Below are positions 1 to 8,116 of a stretch of DNA of 64,000 bases, one piece after another. Position numbers and translations under genes: made by a program. Origin of the DNA: Streptomyces pyxinae (GTDB lineage: Bacteria; Actinomycetota; Actinomycetes; Streptomycetales; Streptomycetaceae); the NCBI RefSeq assembly GCF_024756275.1, contig NZ_JANUGQ010000036.1, positions 1 through 64,000 of the forward strand. The letters are read 5' to 3'. The notes under the pieces were generated by a model. It did no database searches, was not told the DNA's origin, and was given only the letters and a program-made list of their open reading frames with translations. Numbering within the stretch: position 1 is the stretch's first letter; each line of letters starts with the position of its first letter.

Positions 1-147
<147 letters not shown>

Positions 148-331
148 AATGTACGGGCCCCAGGGGGGCGGCCCGGGGTGGTACGGGGGTTGTACGGGTC
201 CCGGGAGGGGAGGGCCCGGGGGGTACGGGGACCCGGGGACGGCTCCCGGGAGACGTGCGGGCCCGGGGCGTACGCGGCCCGGAGCCGCGCGGGCCCCGGG
301 GCGTACCGGACCCGGCGTACGGGCCCCGGGG
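148..331. other. GC-rich non-coding stretch downstream of the thiolase gene
   Basis: This stretch holds several copies of GTACGGG and GGGCCCCGGGG-like strings and no convincing gene. It lies just downstream of the minus-strand thiolase gene and merges into the preceding G run, so its left part may also be poorly determined. Open frames reading rightward through it are by-products of the lack of A and T. Confidence 0.5.
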
Positions 332-1639
332 TCAGGGGCGTTCGAGGACGGCGGCGACGCCCAGGCCGCCGGCCGCGCAGATCGAGATCAGGCCGCGTCC
401 CGGGGCGTCCCGCTCGGCCAGCAGCGCGGCGAGGGTGGCGGTGATCCGGGCGCCGGTCGCGGCGAACGGGTGGCCGGTGGCGAGGGAGGAGCCGGCCGCG
501 TTGAGACGGGCCCGGTCGACGGTGCCGAGCCCCCGCTTCTCCCAGGCCGCCAGGGTGGCCAGCACCTGGGAGGCGAACGCCTCATGGATCTCGACCAGGT
601 CGAAGTCGGCCAGGCTCAGACCCGCGCGGCTCAGCAGCCGGGGCACCACCCGCGCGGGCGCCATCAACAGCCCCTGCTCCGCCGGGTCGCCGCGCACATG
701 GTCCACCGCCCCGGTCTCGTACAGGGTCAGATACGCCAGTGGCGTCAGGCCCCGGTCGCGCGCCCATTCCTCGCTCGCCAGCAGCACCACGGCGGCACCG
801 TCCGTGAGCGGGGTGGAGTTCCCGGCGGTCATCGTCGCGTCCGGCAGGTCGGTACCGAACACCGGCCGCAGCCGCGCCAGTTGCTCGGGTGTCGAGTCGG
901 GACGGAGGTTCTGGTCGCGGGCCAGGCCCCGGTGCGGGACGACCAGGCCGTCGAGGAGGCCCCGGTCGTAGGCGGCGGCGAGGCGCTGGTGACTCGCGGC
1001 GGCCAGGGCGTCCTGCTCGGCCCGGCCGATGCCCCACGCCCGGGCGGTCAGCGCCGCGTGCTCACCCATCGACAGACCGGTGCGCGGCTCGGCGTTGCGC
1101 GGGATCTCGGGCACCAGGTGCCGGGGGCGCACCCGGGCCAGGGTCCGCAGCCGGGCGGGCAGCGAGCGGGCCCGGCGGGCGGCCAGCAGGATGCGGCGCA
1201 ACTCGTCGTTGATGCCCAGCGGGGCGTCACTGGTGGTGTCGGCGCCACCCGCGACGGCCGAGTCCAGGGCGCCGAGCGCGATCTTGTTCGCCGCCGCGAT
1301 CACCGCCTGGAGCCCGGTGCCGCACGCCTGCTGGAGGTCGTACGCGGGGGTGCCCGGGTCCAGCCGGGAGCCGAGCACGGTCTCCCGGGCCAGGTTGAAG
1401 TCCCGGCTGTGCTTGAGCACCGCGCCCGCGACGAACTCCCCGACGGTGCCCGGCTCTTGGAGGCCGTATCGCTCGACCAGGCCGTCCAGGGCGGCGGTCA
1501 GCAGCTCCTGATTGGAGGCCGTGGCGTAGGGGCCGTCGGAGCGGGCGAAGGGGGTGCGGGCGCCGCCGACGACGGCCACCCGCCGGATCTCCCGCGCGGG
1601 GTACGCGCGCGTACCGGCCATCTCGACCTTACCGGCCAT
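332..1639 (-). CDS. Acetyl-CoA C-acyltransferase (thiolase, FadA2/FadI-like)
   Basis: A 435-residue thiolase that would condense or cleave 3-ketoacyl-CoA in fatty acid metabolism in the cytoplasm. The nucleophile cysteine is in QQACGTGLQ near residue 106, an HEAFA motif lies in the C-terminal half, a GHPFAATGAR histidine block follows, and the last catalytic cysteine is in CAAGGLG close to the C-terminus. Length fits the family. The gene is divergent from a long FabG followed by a MaoC hydratase. The same trio (thiolase, FabG4, HtdX) is known as a locus in Mycobacterium tuberculosis, which supports a shared fatty acyl-CoA role. A second ATG seven codons in is an alternative start. The promoter region carries a palindromic operator. 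Confidence 0.93.
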   Translation of the reverse strand: MAGKVEMAGTRAYPAREIRRVAVVGGARTPFARSDGPYATASNQELLTAALDGLVERYGLQEPGTVGEFVAGAVLKHSRDFNLARETVLGSRLDPGTPAYDLQQACGTGLQAVIAAANKIALGALDSAVAGGADTTSDAPLGINDELRRILLAARRARSLPARLRTLARVRPRHLVPEIPRNAEPRTGLSMGEHAALTARAWGIGRAEQDALAAASHQRLAAAYDRGLLDGLVVPHRGLARDQNLRPDSTPEQLARLRPVFGTDLPDATMTAGNSTPLTDGAAVVLLASEEWARDRGLTPLAYLTLYETGAVDHVRGDPAEQGLLMAPARVVPRLLSRAGLSLADFDLVEIHEAFASQVLATLAAWEKRGLGTVDRARLNAAGSSLATGHPFAATGARITATLAALLAERDAPGRGLISICAAGGLGVAAVLERP

Positions 1640-1660
1640 CTCGACCAGCTCCTGACCTCT

Positions 1661-1683
1661 GAGTAACCTTACTCGGAAGTAAA
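1661..1683. promoter_or_regulatory. Three-half-site palindromic operator in the thiolase/fabG divergent promoter
   Basis: The region between the divergent starts carries AGTAA (1662-1666), TTACT (1669-1673) and AGTAA (1678-1682). This makes two overlapping perfect inverted repeats, AGTAA-cc-TTACT and TTACT-cgga-AGTAA, in an otherwise GC-rich context. This is the layout of a TetR-type operator controlling both directions. The TetR gene at 4219-4881 is the natural candidate ligand; that link is an inference. Confidence 0.7.
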
Positions 1684-1719
1684 CGAGGCAAATCTACGAC
1701 CGCGCAGGGAGTCGAGACA

Positions 1720-3141
1720 ATGGCCGATCGCTATCTGCACCTCACCCGCACAGCTCCCGGCCGCTTCCTCACCCGCCGTCTCGGACTCCCCGCCCCCGCC
1801 GAGCTGCGCCGCTGGTCGCCCGGATTCCCCTCTCTGGACGGGCCGTTGCTGCACCTCACGGCGGGTGCCCCGGGTCACCGGGAGGACCTGGCGGCGCTGC
1901 TGGGCCGTACCGGGCTCGCCGTGACCGCCGGTTCCCCGCGCCCGGCCGCCGTGGTGCTGGACGCCACCGGGGTGGCCGCGCCCGGCGAACTCGCGGAGGT
2001 GCACGCCGCCCTGCACCCGGTGGTCCGGGGCGTGGCGCCCGGCGGGCGGATCGTCCTCCTCGGCGCCCCGCTCTCGGCGGAGGACCACCATCAGGCCGCC
2101 GCCCAGCAGGCGTTGGAGGGTTTCGCGCGGTCGCTCGGCAAGGAGGCGGGCCGGGGGATCACGGTCAATCTGGTACGCCTCACCCGGCCGGGTCCGGCCG
2201 AGTCGACCCTGCGCTTCCTGCTCTCGCCGAAGTCGGCGTATGTGAGCGGCCAGGTGGTGGAAGTGGGCCCGGGAGAAGGCGGGTTCGCCTTTCCGGAACG
2301 GCCGCTGGAAGGGCGTACGGCGCTGGTGACCGGAGCGGCGCGGGGCATCGGGGCCGCGGTCGCCGCCACCCTGGCCCGGGACGGCGCCGAGGTGGTGTGC
2401 CTGGACGTCCCGGGGCTGGCGGACGAACTGGCGCGTACGGCCGAGGGGTTCGGCGGCACGGCGCTGCCGCTGGACATCACCGCGCCGGACGCCGCCGAGC
2501 GGATCGCGGCGGCGGTGGCGGCGGCCCCCGGCGGGGCGGGGCGAGCGGACGGGTCCCCCGGCGGAACAGTCGGCACAGCCGGAGAAGGCGGGGCGAGCGA
2601 GGCAGCCGGAACACGCGGGACGGACGGATCGGGCGGGCTGGACGTACTGGTGCACAACGCGGGGATCACCCGGGACCGGAAGCTGGTCAATATGCCCGCC
2701 GATCGCTGGAGTTCGGTGCTCGACGTGAATCTGGGCGCGGTAGTGGACACCACCGACGCGCTGCTCAGGAGCGGCACCCTGCGGCGCGGCTCCACGGTGA
2801 TCGCCACCGCCTCCATCGCCGGGCTGGCGGGCAATGCCGGACAGACCAACTACGCGGCGAGCAAGGCCGGGATCGTGGGCCTGGTGCGCTCGCTCGCCCC
2901 GCGCGCGGCGGCCGGGCACGGGGTGACGGTCAACGCGGTGGCGCCCGGGTTCATCGAGACCGGGATGACGGCCGCGGTTCCTCTCCTCATCCGGGAGGCC
3001 GGGCGCCGGATGAACTCCCTGGCGCAGGGCGGCCTTCCGGCGGACGTGGCCGAGACCACCGCCTGGCTGGCCCATCCCGCGTCGGCCGCGGTCAACGGCC
3101 AGGTCGTCCGGGTCTGCGGGCAGAGCCTGCTGGGGGCGTGA
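1720..3141 (+). CDS. 3-oxoacyl-(ACP/CoA) reductase, long FabG4-type SDR
   Basis: A 473-residue short-chain dehydrogenase of the high-molecular-weight FabG4 type: an N-terminal flavodoxin-like domain without the cofactor motif (about 1-190), then a classical NAD(P)-binding SDR domain. Seen in the second domain are TGAARGIG near residue 205, NAG in VHNAGITRD near 312, and the catalytic YAASK near 376. The gene product would reduce 3-ketoacyl thioesters. A glycine, serine and threonine-rich stretch (about 267-306) interrupts the Rossmann fold between two strands and is longer than usual. The ATG is preceded by GGGAG at good spacing. The stop lies a few bases before the next gene's ATG, so the two are probably co-transcribed. 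Confidence 0.92.
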   Translation: MADRYLHLTRTAPGRFLTRRLGLPAPAELRRWSPGFPSLDGPLLHLTAGAPGHREDLAALLGRTGLAVTAGSPRPAAVVLDATGVAAPGELAEVHAALHPVVRGVAPGGRIVLLGAPLSAEDHHQAAAQQALEGFARSLGKEAGRGITVNLVRLTRPGPAESTLRFLLSPKSAYVSGQVVEVGPGEGGFAFPERPLEGRTALVTGAARGIGAAVAATLARDGAEVVCLDVPGLADELARTAEGFGGTALPLDITAPDAAERIAAAVAAAPGGAGRADGSPGGTVGTAGEGGASEAAGTRGTDGSGGLDVLVHNAGITRDRKLVNMPADRWSSVLDVNLGAVVDTTDALLRSGTLRRGSTVIATASIAGLAGNAGQTNYAASKAGIVGLVRSLAPRAAAGHGVTVNAVAPGFIETGMTAAVPLLIREAGRRMNSLAQGGLPADVAETTAWLAHPASAAVNGQVVRVCGQSLLGA

Positions 3142-3146
3142 GCACC

Positions 3147-4199
3147 ATGAACCTTCCCCTCACCCTGGCGCTCGGCGCCCTGCGCTCCCCCTTCAAGCGG
3201 GGCCCGTACCCGGACGCCGGGCGGGACCCGTTCCCGGACGGGGACGCCGTACCGGCCGCCCGGTCCGCCCGGTCCGGGCCGCCCGGCTCGTCCCGGGTCC
3301 TGCGGGCCGAGGTGCGGGCGGAGCCGGCCCGGCTGGCCGCCTACGCCCGGCTCTGCGGCTGGTCCGAGACCGGGTGCCTGCCGCTGCCGTATCCGCAGGT
3401 GCTGGCCTTCCCGCTCACCACGCGGCTGCTGGCGGCCCGGGACTTCCCGCTGCCCCTGCTGGGGCTGGTGCACACCTGGATCGAGGTGGACGCCCACCGG
3501 CCGCTGCTGCCGGCCGACCGGCTGGAGACGACGGTCCGGGTCGAGCGGCTGGCCCCGCACCGGCGCGGCACCGAGGCGGTGGTGGCCACCGAGGCGCGAG
3601 TGGGCGGCGAGCTGGTCTGGGCCTCCCGCAGCGGCTACCTCGCCCGGCACCGGACGGGACCCGCCGTCGCCGGGCGGCCCGGCCCCGGAGCCGTACGGGA
3701 CACCGGGGGCACGACCCCGGCCCCGGGTACGGCGCCGGCCACGGACCCGGACGCGACCCCGGCCCCGGCCCCGGCCCCGGGCACGGACGGCGGGGAGCCC
3801 GCCAAGCTGCTGCCGGCGGCCGAGTGGCGGCTGCCCGGGGACCTGGGGCGCCGGTACGGAGCCGTCTCCGGCGACCGCAACCCGATCCATCTGTACCCGC
3901 TCACCGCCCGGGCGTTCGGCTTCCGGCGGCCCATCGCGCACGGGATGTGGACCTTCGCCCGGTGCCTGGCCGAACGGGACCTGCCGCGCGGGGTGCGGGT
4001 GCGGGCGGAGTTCCGGGCGCCGGTGATGCTGCCCGCGACCGTCACCTATGTCACGGAGGACGCCCCGGCGGGTGCTACGGGGGACGCCGGGGGAGACGGC
4101 GACGGCACGGGTGCCCTCGGGCTCGGGGCCTTCGGGCTGCGGGGCGACCGCGACCGCCTGCACCTCACGGGAAGGGTGAGCCCGCTGCCGTACCGCTGA
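3147..4199 (+). CDS. MaoC-family (R)-hydratase/dehydratase, HtdX-like
   Basis: A 350-residue double hot-dog protein of the MaoC family, expected to hydrate or dehydrate acyl thioesters next to the FabG and thiolase. The C-terminal half carries the hydratase-2 signature YGAVSGDRNPIH followed by a conserved AHGMW segment; the N-terminal half is the degenerate hot-dog domain. The two halves are joined by a low-complexity Pro, Ala, Gly, Thr linker (about residues 190-220). The chosen ATG follows a GGGGG ribosome site at 10 bases. An in-frame GTG at 3138 overlaps the fabG stop by four bases and is an equally credible, translationally coupled start. It completes a thiolase, reductase and hydratase set. 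Confidence 0.88.
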   Translation: MNLPLTLALGALRSPFKRGPYPDAGRDPFPDGDAVPAARSARSGPPGSSRVLRAEVRAEPARLAAYARLCGWSETGCLPLPYPQVLAFPLTTRLLAARDFPLPLLGLVHTWIEVDAHRPLLPADRLETTVRVERLAPHRRGTEAVVATEARVGGELVWASRSGYLARHRTGPAVAGRPGPGAVRDTGGTTPAPGTAPATDPDATPAPAPAPGTDGGEPAKLLPAAEWRLPGDLGRRYGAVSGDRNPIHLYPLTARAFGFRRPIAHGMWTFARCLAERDLPRGVRVRAEFRAPVMLPATVTYVTEDAPAGATGDAGGDGDGTGALGLGAFGLRGDRDRLHLTGRVSPLPYR

Positions 4200-4218
4200 C
4201 CACCACCGAGCCGCTCGC

Positions 4219-4881
4219 TCAGCGGGCGGGCGACCAGCGCTTCCCCGCCATCAGATTGCCCAGCCCCGCCCAGGCGAAGTTCATCAGCGTCGCCGCCGCC
4301 TCCTTGGCCGAGACGCCCGGGGTCTCATTGGCCCAGCCGGCCAGCGACTCGGCGGCGCCGACCAGCGCCTGGGCGAGCCCGGTGACGTCCCGGTCCCCGA
4401 ACTCCGGGGTCGGGTGCGCCTCCCGGCCCGCCGCGCCGATCAGATCGGTGACGAACGCGGTCAGTTCGGCCCGGGTCCGCGCCACCTCCCCGGCGAACGG
4501 CTCCCCATGGGTACGGGCCTGGTGGTGGAGGACCGACCAGCCGTCGGGGTGCTCGGCGGTGTGGGCGAAGAACGCGGTGAGCCCGGCCCAGAGTTGCCGG
4601 TCGGCCGGTTCCTCCGCCCGTACGTCCTCCACACCGTCCCGCACGGCGGCGACCAGGGCGGCGCCCTCCCGCCGGATGCAGGCCGTGAACAGCTCCTCCT
4701 TGGAGTTCAGATAGAGGTAGACCAACGGCTTGGAGACCCCGGCGAGTTCGGCGATCTCGTCCATGGAGGCGGCCCGGTAGCCGAGCCGTCCGAAGGTCTG
4801 TACGGCCGCGTCCATCATCTGCTGTTCGCGCACGGCGCGCGGCATCCGCTTCGCCTTCGTCCCCGTGCCCGTGCTCTTCAC
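4219..4881 (-). CDS. TetR-family transcriptional regulator
   Basis: A 220-residue TetR repressor. The N-terminal helix-turn-helix spans about residues 15-60 and reads through MDEIAELAGVSKPLVYLYL, followed by the usual FK-like helix with NSKEELF. The C-terminal ligand domain has no recognisable signature. The gene is convergent with the MaoC gene, with only 19 bases between their ends. Position suggests it controls the acyl metabolism genes through the palindrome at 1661-1683, with an acyl-CoA as a plausible ligand; both points are inference. No similar palindrome is visible in front of its own start, so autoregulation is not evident. Confidence 0.9.
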   Translation of the reverse strand: MKSTGTGTKAKRMPRAVREQQMMDAAVQTFGRLGYRAASMDEIAELAGVSKPLVYLYLNSKEELFTACIRREGAALVAAVRDGVEDVRAEEPADRQLWAGLTAFFAHTAEHPDGWSVLHHQARTHGEPFAGEVARTRAELTAFVTDLIGAAGREAHPTPEFGDRDVTGLAQALVGAAESLAGWANETPGVSAKEAAATLMNFAWAGLGNLMAGKRWSPAR

Positions 4882-4946
4882 GGCCGATTCCTCCCGATCT
4901 CCGGTGCGGCGGCAAGCCTACGTCCCCGGCCCGCCCCCGGACACGC

Positions 4947-4984
4947 CCGTGCCCCGCCGGTGACCGATCACCGACGGGGCACGG
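4947..4984. terminator. Stem-loop terminator downstream of the symporter gene
   Basis: A 17-base arm (4947-4963) pairs with 4968-4984 with a single mismatch around a CCGA loop. There is no T-run, as is usual in Streptomyces. It lies 46 bases past the stop of the minus-strand symporter gene and before the start of the TetR gene. Confidence 0.75.
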
Positions 4985-5029
4985 GGTGGAGCCGTACAGG
5001 CGTCGTACGGGAGCCGTACGGGCCGGGAG

Positions 5030-6475
5030 CTACGCGGTGGCGGGCAGCGGGCCGTCCGCCGTACGGCCGCCACCGGTGCCGTGTCCGCCGTGCCCGCCGT
5101 GCCCACCGCGTTCGCCGTGCTCGCCCTGGTCCTCGTACGCGTCGACCGGGGAGGACGTGGCGGTGTCGTACGCCCGGTGGTCGAGGATCTTCTCGCGGGC
5201 GGCGACCACCACCGGGACCAGGGCCTGGCCGGCCACGTTGGTGGCGGTGCGGACCATGTCCAGGATCGGATCGATCGCCATCAGCAGGCCCACGCCCTCC
5301 AGCGGCAGGCCCAGCGTGGAGAGGGTCAGCGTGAGCATCACGGTGGCGCCGGTCAGACCGGCGGTGGCCGCCGAGCCGACCACCGAGACGAAGGCGATCA
5401 GCAGATAGTCACCGATGCTCAGCGAGACACCGAAGATCTGGGCGATGAAGATCGCGGCGAGCGCCGGGTAGATCGCGGCGCAGCCGTCCATCTTGGTGGT
5501 CGCGCCGAACGGCACGGCGAAGGAGGCGTACTCCTTGGGCACACCCAGCCGCTCGGTGACCCGCTGGGTGACCGGCATGGTGCCGACCGAGGAACGCGAG
5601 ACGAAGGCCAGCTGGATGGCGGGCCAGGCGCCCCGGAAGAACTGGACCGGGTTCACCTTGGCGGCCAGCGCGAGCACCAGCGGGTAGACGCCGAAGAGCA
5701 CCAGGGCGCAGCCGATGTAGATGTCGGCGGTGAAGGTCGCGTACTTGCCGATCAGGTCCCAGCCGTAGTCCGCGATGGCGTAGCCGATGAGGCCGACGGT
5801 GCCGATCGGGGCGAGGCGGATGACCCACCACAGCGCCTTCTGGAGCAGTTCGAGGACCGACTCGCTGAGGGTCAGGATCGGCTTGGCCCGCTCGCCCAGC
5901 TTGAGGGCGGCGATACCGGCGACGGCGGCCATGAAGACGATCTGAAGCACATTGAGCTCGGTGAACGGCGTGATCACGTCCGTCGGCACGATGCCGGTGA
6001 GGAAGTCCAGCCAGGAGCCCGCGTGCTCCGGCTTCTTGCCGTCCTTGGGGGTGAGCCCGGTGCCGGCGCCCGGGTTGGTCAGCAGGCCGATCAGCAGGCC
6101 GATACCGACCGCGACCAGCGAGGTGATCATGAACCAGAGCAGGGTGCGGGAGGCGAGCCGCGCCGCGTTGTTGACCTTGCGGAGGTTGGTGATGGACACC
6201 AGGATCGCGAAGAAGACGAGCGGGGCGACCGCCAGCTTCAGCAGCTGGACGAAGATGTGGCCCACCTGGTCGAGCGTGGTGTGGAGCCACCGCACGTCAT
6301 AACTGCGGGTGATCCAGCCGAGGACGACACCGAGGACCAGACCGGCGACGATCTGGGCCCAGAACGGGACCTTGGGTATACGGCGGGAGCCCTTGGGGCC
6401 GGAATCAGCGGGCTCGGGGATCGCCGGCTCGGGCTTCGCGGATTCGGGGTTCGCGGCGGACGCGGACGCGGACAC
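5030..6475 (-). CDS. Dicarboxylate/amino acid:cation symporter (DAACS family)
   Basis: A roughly 481-residue membrane transporter of the DctA/GltP family, with about eight hydrophobic segments and two re-entrant hairpins, expected to import C4-dicarboxylates or acidic amino acids. The serine-rich hairpin motif appears as SRSSVGTMP and the family signature as FGATTKMDGCAAIYP. The position that is Asn in the usual NMDG ion-site motif is Lys here, which may change ion coupling. The GTG at 6475 has GGAG seven bases upstream; a longer frame to 6625 lacks a ribosome site. The N-terminal 40 residues are a Pro/Glu/Ala-rich cytoplasmic tail. The C-terminus ends in a His and Gly-rich stretch (GGHGGHGGHG) that could bind metal. 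A palindrome lies about 230 bases upstream. Confidence 0.9.
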   Translation of the reverse strand: MSASASAANPESAKPEPAIPEPADSGPKGSRRIPKVPFWAQIVAGLVLGVVLGWITRSYDVRWLHTTLDQVGHIFVQLLKLAVAPLVFFAILVSITNLRKVNNAARLASRTLLWFMITSLVAVGIGLLIGLLTNPGAGTGLTPKDGKKPEHAGSWLDFLTGIVPTDVITPFTELNVLQIVFMAAVAGIAALKLGERAKPILTLSESVLELLQKALWWVIRLAPIGTVGLIGYAIADYGWDLIGKYATFTADIYIGCALVLFGVYPLVLALAAKVNPVQFFRGAWPAIQLAFVSRSSVGTMPVTQRVTERLGVPKEYASFAVPFGATTKMDGCAAIYPALAAIFIAQIFGVSLSIGDYLLIAFVSVVGSAATAGLTGATVMLTLTLSTLGLPLEGVGLLMAIDPILDMVRTATNVAGQALVPVVVAAREKILDHRAYDTATSSPVDAYEDQGEHGERGGHGGHGGHGTGGGRTADGPLPATA

Positions 6476-6877
6476 GGACACACTCCAGTGGTGCGTATCG
6501 AGGACATACGGGACGGGGGTGCGGCGTGCGCGCCGGAACGGCGGCGCCGCTGCATGGTGCCGGGATCGGAACAGATCAGAACACGCGGCGACAGACCGCG
6601 GACATACAGCGGCAGAGATCGACATGCAGGCGCGCCACGAGCGGCGGGCTCATGGCGTGGTGCGGGCGCACTGCGGTCGTCATGCGAGCAACGTTAACAC
6701 TTGTACTTTGAGAGACTCAAAGTACTTCTTTGATGTCCGGACACGCGGAAGCCCGGATGCCGGCGATCCAGCATCCAGGCGGTACCGCCGGGGCGGCGGG
6801 GAGCACTACGGCACGGAGGCGGCACCACCGGCCACAGCGAGCGCTACGGCACGGAGCGGGGGGCCGCCCCGGGACGG
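6476..6877. other. Intergenic region upstream of the symporter
   Basis: About 400 bases between the symporter start and the end of the DUF4229 gene. The notable content is an AT-richer island at 6690-6740 that includes the inverted repeat annotated separately. The rest is GC-rich without a convincing gene; the frames open here have no ribosome site or family features. Confidence 0.5.
6703..6725. promoter_or_regulatory. Perfect inverted repeat, probable operator for the symporter
   Basis: GTACTTTGAG (6703-6712), a three-base spacer and CTCAAAGTAC (6716-6725) form a perfect 10-base-arm inverted repeat in an AT-rich island. A hairpin terminator for an upstream gene is unlikely because of the low GC. 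A dimeric regulator site in the symporter promoter fits better. The cognate regulator is not encoded next to it. Confidence 0.65.
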
Positions 6878-7246
6878 CTACGACGCGGTGGCGGAGCCCC
6901 CGGCCGCCTGGGCGGAGCCGGCCGTCCCGGGGGTCCGGCCGACGGCCCGGTCGGACTCCTCGTCCTCGCGGGTGCGGTTGGCGTCGAGCCGCGCCTTGGC
7001 GTGGTCCACCTTCTCGACGAGCTGCTCGGACATGGCGTCCCGCTGCTTGCGCAGCAGGACGAAGCTCAGCGGCGCCGACACGACGATCGACAGCAGCAGC
7101 ACCCACAGCAGGTTGGAGTCACCGAGGCCGCGCGGCAGCACACCCAGGTAGACCAGCCCCCAGAGCGCGAGGAAACAACCGGCGAAGACGCCGAAGCGCA
7201 TGAGGGTGTACCGGATCGTGGCGCTCGTACGGGCAGCAGCGGACAC
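6878..7246 (-). CDS. DUF4229 small membrane protein
   Basis: A 122-residue protein with two transmembrane helices (about 14-36 and 44-64) followed by a charged segment (KQRDAMSEQLVEKVDHAKARLD) predicted helical, and a Gly/Ala/Thr-rich tail. This is the pattern of DUF4229, a family common in actinobacteria with no assigned function. The ATG is followed by an Ala/Thr-rich start typical of the family. It is transcribed in the same direction as the GNAT gene upstream, but a 210-base gap makes a shared transcript uncertain. Confidence 0.85.
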   Translation of the reverse strand: MSAAARTSATIRYTLMRFGVFAGCFLALWGLVYLGVLPRGLGDSNLLWVLLLSIVVSAPLSFVLLRKQRDAMSEQLVEKVDHAKARLDANRTREDEESDRAVGRTPGTAGSAQAAGGSATAS

Positions 7247-7459
7247 GGCGGACCTTCTTCCTTCATCTCCGTACGCGTTCCGTACGGCGTTTCCCCGGCT
7301 CGGGGGCGGGCCGGCGGGGGGTCGGGTGGCTGTCCGACCAGTGAAGCACGTCCCGGTTCGATCACCTCGGGCGGTGTCGCCCGTACAGTCCCGGTACGAC
7401 CTTCATACGGCCTCGATACGGCCTCCGTACGGCCGCCCCGGGCCGCGCCCCCGCCCCGC

Positions 7460-7987
7460 TCACACCCCCAGCGGCAGGAGCATGATGACGTCGTCGCGGT
7501 CGTCCCCCTCGGCCACCCGGATCGCGTCCGGCACCCGGCCGACCTCCTTGTAGCCGCAGGCCGCGTAGAACCGGTCGGCCCCGGTGCCGCCCCGGCACGT
7601 CAGCCGGATCGCCTCGATGCCGTCGAGGCCCCGGGCCGCCTCCGCCGCCGCGGCCAGCAACTCCCGGCCGTAGCCCTTGCCCTGTTCGCGGGGGTGGACC
7701 ATCACGGTGTAGAGCCACACCCAGTGCCGCATCAGCCGGTGGGTGTTGTACGTGAGGAAGGCGGTCGCCGCCACGGTCCCGTCCTCGTCGAACCCGGCCA
7801 GCAGCCGGGTGCGGCCCTCGGCCATGGCGGCCAGGAGCCGGACCCACTCCGGCCGGATCTCCTCGGCGGTCACGGGCGGGACGAAGCCGACCGCCCCGCC
7901 CGCGTTGGAGACGTCCGTCCAGAGGGAGAGGACCCCGTCCCGCAGTGCGGGGCCGACGGGCGGGTCCAGTACGAAGTTCAGCGCCAT
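7460..7987 (-). CDS. GNAT-family N-acetyltransferase
   Basis: A 175-residue Gcn5-related acetyltransferase. The acetyl-CoA binding motif A reads MVHPREQGKGYGRELL, with the Q/RxxGxG/A signature, near residues 100-117, after a strand pair with the VAATAFLTYNTHRLM segment. The last strand region carries a YAACGYKEVGRVPD motif typical of the family. The substrate cannot be told. The start at 7987 was chosen because translation from there begins directly with the fold (MALNFVLDPP); the longer frame adds only low-complexity residues. It is followed by the DUF4229 gene and preceded by mqnE on the same strand. Confidence 0.88.
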   Translation of the reverse strand: MALNFVLDPPVGPALRDGVLSLWTDVSNAGGAVGFVPPVTAEEIRPEWVRLLAAMAEGRTRLLAGFDEDGTVAATAFLTYNTHRLMRHWVWLYTVMVHPREQGKGYGRELLAAAAEAARGLDGIEAIRLTCRGGTGADRFYAACGYKEVGRVPDAIRVAEGDDRDDVIMLLPLGV

Positions 7988-8116
7988 GGCCCCGACGATG
8001 CCACGCCCCGGCGGCCGGCCGGCGACCACCGGGCGTCGGCCGCGGGGACGGCGAGCGCCGGAGTGCGGCCCGCCGGACGGCGACCACGCCCGGGTAAGGG
8101 CGCCCCAGCGGTCCGT

